The notes under the pieces: generated by a model
The model's database searches: none
What the model was told of the DNA's origin: nothing
Seen by the model: the letters and a program-made list of their open reading frames with translations, nothing else
In this document: positions 61,303 to 64,000 of the stretch, piece by piece
How the letters are laid out: the number at the start of each line of letters is the position of its first letter
How positions within the stretch are numbered: the stretch's first letter is position 1
Position numbers and translations under genes: made by a program
Assembly (NCBI RefSeq): GCF_900111765.1
Contig: NZ_FOIB01000009.1
Span: forward strand, 434,001-498,000
Reading direction: 5' to 3'
Length of the DNA stretch: 64,000 bases
Origin: Myxococcus fulvus
GTDB taxonomy: Bacteria > Myxococcota > Myxococcia > Myxococcales > Myxococcaceae

Positions 61303-62097
61303 CTAGCGGTCGTTCCACTTCGGCGGGCGCTTCTCCAGGAAGGCGGAGACGCCCTCGCCCGCGTCGTCGGCGAGCACGTTGAGCGACAGCTGCGACGCGA
61401 GGAACTCCAGCGCGGCGGGCAGCGGCAGGTCCTCCGCGGTGAAGAAGGCCCGGCGCCCCAGCGCGAGCACCGCCTGGCTCTTGCCGGCGAGCTTCCCCGC
61501 CAGCGCCGCCACTGCGCCGTCCAGCTCCGAGGCCGGCACCACGCGGTTGACCAACCCCAGCGCGAGCGCCTCCCGCGCGGGCAGCTGGTCCCCCGTCAGC
61601 ACCAGCTCCAGCGCGCGCTTGCGGCCCACGTGACGCTGCAGGAGCGCCATCATCATCATCGGGAACAGGCCCACGTCGATTTCGGGCGTGCCGAAGTCCG
61701 CGCCCTCCACCGCCACGGCGAGGTCACACGCGAGCACCAGCCCCAGGCCGCCCGCCAGCGCGTGCCCGTTGACGCGCGCCACGGTGGGCTTGCGCGCCTC
61801 CTGGAACCGGGCCAGCAGCTTCCCGTAGGAGCGGCGGCCATCGTGCGTGGCGAGGAAGCCGCCGTCGCCGGCCATCTGCCCCAAATCTCCACCCGCGCAG
61901 AAGACCTTCTCGCCGGCGCCGGTGAGCACCACCACGCGCACGGCGGGGTCCGCGTCCGCGCGGTCCAACCCGTCCATCAGCGCCTTCACCACCGTGGGCG
62001 ACAGGGCGTTGCGCGCCCGGGGCCGGTCGATGGTCAGGTGCGCTTGGGGACCTTGGACTTCGTAGCGGACTTCTCCGACGACTTCTCCGGCTTCCAT
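61303..62097 (-). CDS. Enoyl-CoA hydratase/isomerase family protein
   Basis: The 264-aa protein has the crotonase fold with VFCAGGDLGQM and GHALAGGLGLVLACDLAVAVEGA for the oxyanion hole, and FGTPEIDVGLFP with the catalytic-region Glu. Length and order agree with enoyl-CoA hydratases; the substrate cannot be set by eye. Its start overlaps the end of the TetR gene by 64 bases, so the two are one operon and the regulator probably controls the hydratase. The short end lacks extra domains. Confidence 0.88.
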   Translation of the reverse strand: MEAGEVVGEVRYEVQGPQAHLTIDRPRARNALSPTVVKALMDGLDRADADPAVRVVVLTGAGEKVFCAGGDLGQMAGDGGFLATHDGRRSYGKLLARFQEARKPTVARVNGHALAGGLGLVLACDLAVAVEGADFGTPEIDVGLFPMMMMALLQRHVGRKRALELVLTGDQLPAREALALGLVNRVVPASELDGAVAALAGKLAGKSQAVLALGRRAFFTAEDLPLPAALEFLASQLSLNVLADDAGEGVSAFLEKRPPKWNDR

Positions 62098-62759
62098 GCA
62101 GGGGACTCCGCGCCTGGCGACGCGTCGGCCAGGACGCCGTGAAGGAAGGTTTCGGCGATCTGCGCCTTCGCGCGCTCCAGCGCCTGGGTGTCGCGCGCGT
62201 CGGCCAGCCCCGTGACGAAGGCCGTCAGCCCCATCTCGATGGCGCCGAAGAGCAGCGCGGACGACAGGAGCGGGTCCGTGTCCGAGCGCAGCTCCCCCGC
62301 CTCCTTCGCCCGGGTGAACAGCTCCGAGGAGAGGCGGATGGCGTCCACGAAGGCCGTCTGCCGGTTGATGCGGGAGCCGGCGGGGCTGCGGGCAATCTCC
62401 AGGATGAGGACCTTCACCGCGCGCGGGTCCACCCGGTACGCCTCGAAGGCCACGTCCACCACGCCGCGCACCTTCTGCTCCAGTGCGCCCTCGCCCTCCA
62501 CCACCGCGCGCACGCGCGTGACGAAGCCGCTCCAGCCCGTGTCGAACACGGTCTCCAGCAGCTCATCCTTGTTCTTGAAGTAGTGGTACACGAGGCCGTA
62601 GGCGACTCCGGCCTCCTTGGCCACGTCCGCGATGCGGCACCCGTGATAGCCCTTGCGGGCGAACACATCGATGGCCGCCCGCAGGATGGTGCGGCGGCGT
62701 TCGCTCTCGCGGTTGCCGTTGTCCGCCGCCGACTTGCTCTGGCCCACGACGTCCTCCAC
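62034..62759 (-). CDS. TetR-family regulator, probably autoregulated
   Basis: The 241-aa protein has the TetR helix-turn-helix at residues about 24-70 (ILRAAIDVFARKGYHGCRIADVAKEAG) broken by a short loop, with VYHYFKNKDELL, then a helical ligand domain. The tail is Lys/Ser-rich and comes within the start of the enoyl-CoA hydratase gene. A promoter and an operator-like palindrome lie directly ahead, so it probably controls itself and the hydratase, with an acyl-CoA ligand likely (FadR/PsrA-type idea, not shown). The start is GTG at 62759. Confidence 0.88.
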   Translation of the reverse strand: MEDVVGQSKSAADNGNRESERRRTILRAAIDVFARKGYHGCRIADVAKEAGVAYGLVYHYFKNKDELLETVFDTGWSGFVTRVRAVVEGEGALEQKVRGVVDVAFEAYRVDPRAVKVLILEIARSPAGSRINRQTAFVDAIRLSSELFTRAKEAGELRSDTDPLLSSALLFGAIEMGLTAFVTGLADARDTQALERAKAQIAETFLHGVLADASPGAESPAWKPEKSSEKSATKSKVPKRT

Positions 62760-62762
62760 CGG

Positions 62763-62786
62763 CCGGTTGATTCTTCAATCAGCCGG
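62763..62786 (-). promoter_or_regulatory. Operator-like palindrome at the TetR gene start
   Basis: Arms ccggttgatt (62763-62772) and aatcagccgg (62777-62786) match at 9 of 10 positions around cttc. It covers the predicted transcription start and lies 3 bases from the start codon, the usual place for a TetR autorepressor site. Confidence 0.65.
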
Positions 62787-62791
62787 GGTGG

Positions 62792-62820
62792 ACCCTACGG
62801 ACGTGGGCTCCCGGGGTCAA
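62792..62820 (-). promoter_or_regulatory. Sigma70-type promoter of the TetR/enoyl-CoA hydratase operon
   Basis: On the minus strand TTGACC (62815-62820) and TAGGGT (62792-62797) are 17 bp apart. The transcript would start near 62785, inside the palindrome that follows. Confidence 0.6.
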
Positions 62821-62841
62821 TGGGTACTTCACCGGGAGCCC
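62805..62841 (-). terminator. Hairpin after the Ca-binding Ig-like gene
   Basis: Arms gggctcccgg (62805-62814) and ccgggagccc (62832-62841) form a perfect 10-bp stem with a 17-base loop, 15 bases after the stop of the upstream gene. It overlaps the -35 region of the TetR promoter, so it may both end the upstream message and insulate the next. Confidence 0.5.
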
Positions 62842-62855
62842 GCGTCAACCGCGTC

Positions 62856-64000
62856 CTAGAGCACCGTGCCCGTCACGGTGGGGGCGACGACCTGGACCTT
62901 GTGGCCGTCGAGCTGGGCGGCCGTGTACGTGCAGACCGCGTCCGACTTCCAGGGGATGGGCTGGGGGAACGGCCCCGGCTGAGGCTCCTGGGAGACATCG
63001 TGCTTGTCCTTGATGAGGTAGCGCACGACGGCGTACGACGGGTAGGTCAGGGGAACCGCGCCCGTGATGGCCGGCTCGATTTCAATCGGGCCCTCCGCGC
63101 CGGAGTTGCAGCCGTCACCCTGCGAGTTCTGGGCGATCATGTTGAACCACGGGTCCGCGACCAGGAACGTGGCGCTGGCCGAGCCGAAGTGGTCGATGGC
63201 GACGTTGGTGGCCGGAGGCGGCGGGGAGATCTGACGCACCGTGTCCGGACGGTCCAGCGAGTGCGGCACGCCCGTCCAGAGGATGCGCTCCTGCACCCAG
63301 ATGAGCGTGCTGGTGTCGTGCACGCCGTTCTTGCCATCCCAGCGGCCGTTGCCGTTGGTGTCGACGAAGCGCTCGCCCGCGTCCCACGTGCCGTTGTCGT
63401 TGTTGTCGACGAAGGGCTCGGTCAGGTCCACGAAGGCCTCGCCCGTGTCCCACTGGCCGTTGTTGTTGTCGTCGCTGAAGGCCTCCTCGCCGGAGGTGAC
63501 GGCGATGAGGGCGACCAGGTTGTCGCGCGGGTTGTTGATCTTGTTGGGGCGGATGGGGTCGGCGCGCTGGGGCTCCGGCCGGTTCGACTGCGGCTGCGCC
63601 GGGGTGCCGTGCGCGGCCAGCGGGTTCTGCTCCCACAGGAAGGGCTGCATCCACAGCGGCGCCAGGTACTCGCCGGTGTGGGTGGCGTCGTTGGTCGGGT
63701 TCCAGGTGAACTCACCCGGGTCCACGTCCTGCGGCAGGGGCAGCGAGGTCTTGTAGAGCACCTGCGCGTTGCCCACGACGTCCGTGAGAGAGGTGGCGGT
63801 GGGGCCGATGGTGCCGGCCTCCGTCAGGAAGGACACCTGGGCGCCCTCGATGCCGTCGCCGTTGCGATCACCCACGTGGGCGATGCAGTTCACCTTCACG
63901 CCGGCGATGAGCGAGCGGGCCTCGTCCCACGCGCCGAGGGCGTGGTGCAGACCGGAGGCCTCACCGGACCACGAGCCACACTGGAAGGTGAGCTGGCGGG
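62856..64000 (-). CDS. Secreted Ig-like/Ca-binding protein, 5' end beyond the window
   Basis: The open frame runs without stop to base 64000, so only the C-terminal 381 residues are seen. A Big_1-type (invasin-like) module appears in VGDRNGDGIEGAQVSFLTE and TSLTDVVGNAQVLYKTS. Three Ca-binding-loop-like units (DDNNNGQWDTGE, DNNDNGTWDAGE and DTNGNGRWDGKN) follow, each of the DxNxNGxxD type. Cys residues occur in pairs at the end. Such proteins are secreted adhesins or surface parts; no MYXO-CTERM or autotransporter end is seen here. The short in-frame GTG at 63899 is not the real start. Confidence 0.72.
   Translation of the reverse strand, partial: RQLTFQCGSWSGEASGLHHALGAWDEARSLIAGVKVNCIAHVGDRNGDGIEGAQVSFLTEAGTIGPTATSLTDVVGNAQVLYKTSLPLPQDVDPGEFTWNPTNDATHTGEYLAPLWMQPFLWEQNPLAAHGTPAQPQSNRPEPQRADPIRPNKINNPRDNLVALIAVTSGEEAFSDDNNNGQWDTGEAFVDLTEPFVDNNDNGTWDAGERFVDTNGNGRWDGKNGVHDTSTLIWVQERILWTGVPHSLDRPDTVRQISPPPPATNVAIDHFGSASATFLVADPWFNMIAQNSQGDGCNSGAEGPIEIEPAITGAVPLTYPSYAVVRYLIKDKHDVSQEPQPGPFPQPIPWKSDAVCTYTAAQLDGHKVQVVAPTVTGTVL

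Overview
This window is very GC-rich, densely coded DNA from a delta-proteobacterial predator-type genome, most likely a myxobacterium of the Myxococcaceae. The grounds are a giant Ig-repeat protein ending in a MYXO-CTERM-like sorting tail (GC, then a membrane helix, then an Arg cluster), many lipoproteins and signalling proteins, strong third-position GC bias, and frequent ATGA/GTGA start-stop overlaps. I see no rRNA, tRNA, CRISPR array, transposase or phage integration module. This is inference from protein content, because no database search was possible.

Left end (1-12 kb): the end of a type VI secretion locus on the + strand (tssF partial, tssL, a 102-aa unknown, tssM, tssJ). It faces a minus-strand pair made of a VgrG-like spike and a 517-aa repetitive coiled-coil protein. 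Next come an OmpA-family outer-membrane protein and, translationally coupled to it, a 2641-aa AgmC-like surface protein with about 24 Ig-like domains (10.8-20.2 kb). Part of that array is a higher-order repeat with a period of 822/825 bp.

Region 20-25.5 kb: a lipoprotein, then a tightly coupled six-gene minus-strand partner-switching (stressosome-type) operon. In transcription order it holds an RsbW/T-like kinase, an RsbT-like kinase, an RsbX-like phosphatase, RsbS-like and RsbR-like proteins and a small SpoIIAA/STAS-like protein, with no sigma factor and no RsbU. A class II glutamine-amidotransferase-fold protein lacking the usual N-terminal Cys lies upstream.

Region 25.5-36.6 kb: a lidless Hsp70, a 771-aa proline-rich J-domain protein and a CvpA-family protein form a + strand operon that converges on a ClpX paralogue lacking the zinc domain. 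speA (arginine decarboxylase), an OsmC peroxidase, an Rrf2 regulator with three cysteines and a PHP-domain phosphoesterase follow.

Region 36.7-52 kb: a sulfatase, an amphi-Trp protein, a chemoreceptor, then complex I genes in two blocks. nuoAB is at 40.5 kb and nuoCDGHI is at 45.6-51.5 kb behind a clear sigma70-type promoter. Between the blocks are a thioesterase, a membrane sulfatase/phosphoethanolamine-transferase-like enzyme and an adenylate cyclase. nuoE, nuoF and nuoJ-N are not here. A small thioredoxin-fold [2Fe-2S]-type protein follows the second block.

Region 52-64 kb: a CHASE2 adenylate cyclase with a changed catalytic Asn, a lipoprotein, a coiled-coil unknown, and a five-gene cassette of small membrane proteins (holin-like, DUF3618, ElaB/YqjD-like, unknown, YtxH). 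An EEP-family nuclease/phosphatase, an M23 peptidase, an enoyl-CoA hydratase overlapping a TetR regulator with its own promoter and operator palindrome, and the 3' part of a secreted Ca-binding Ig-like protein complete the window.
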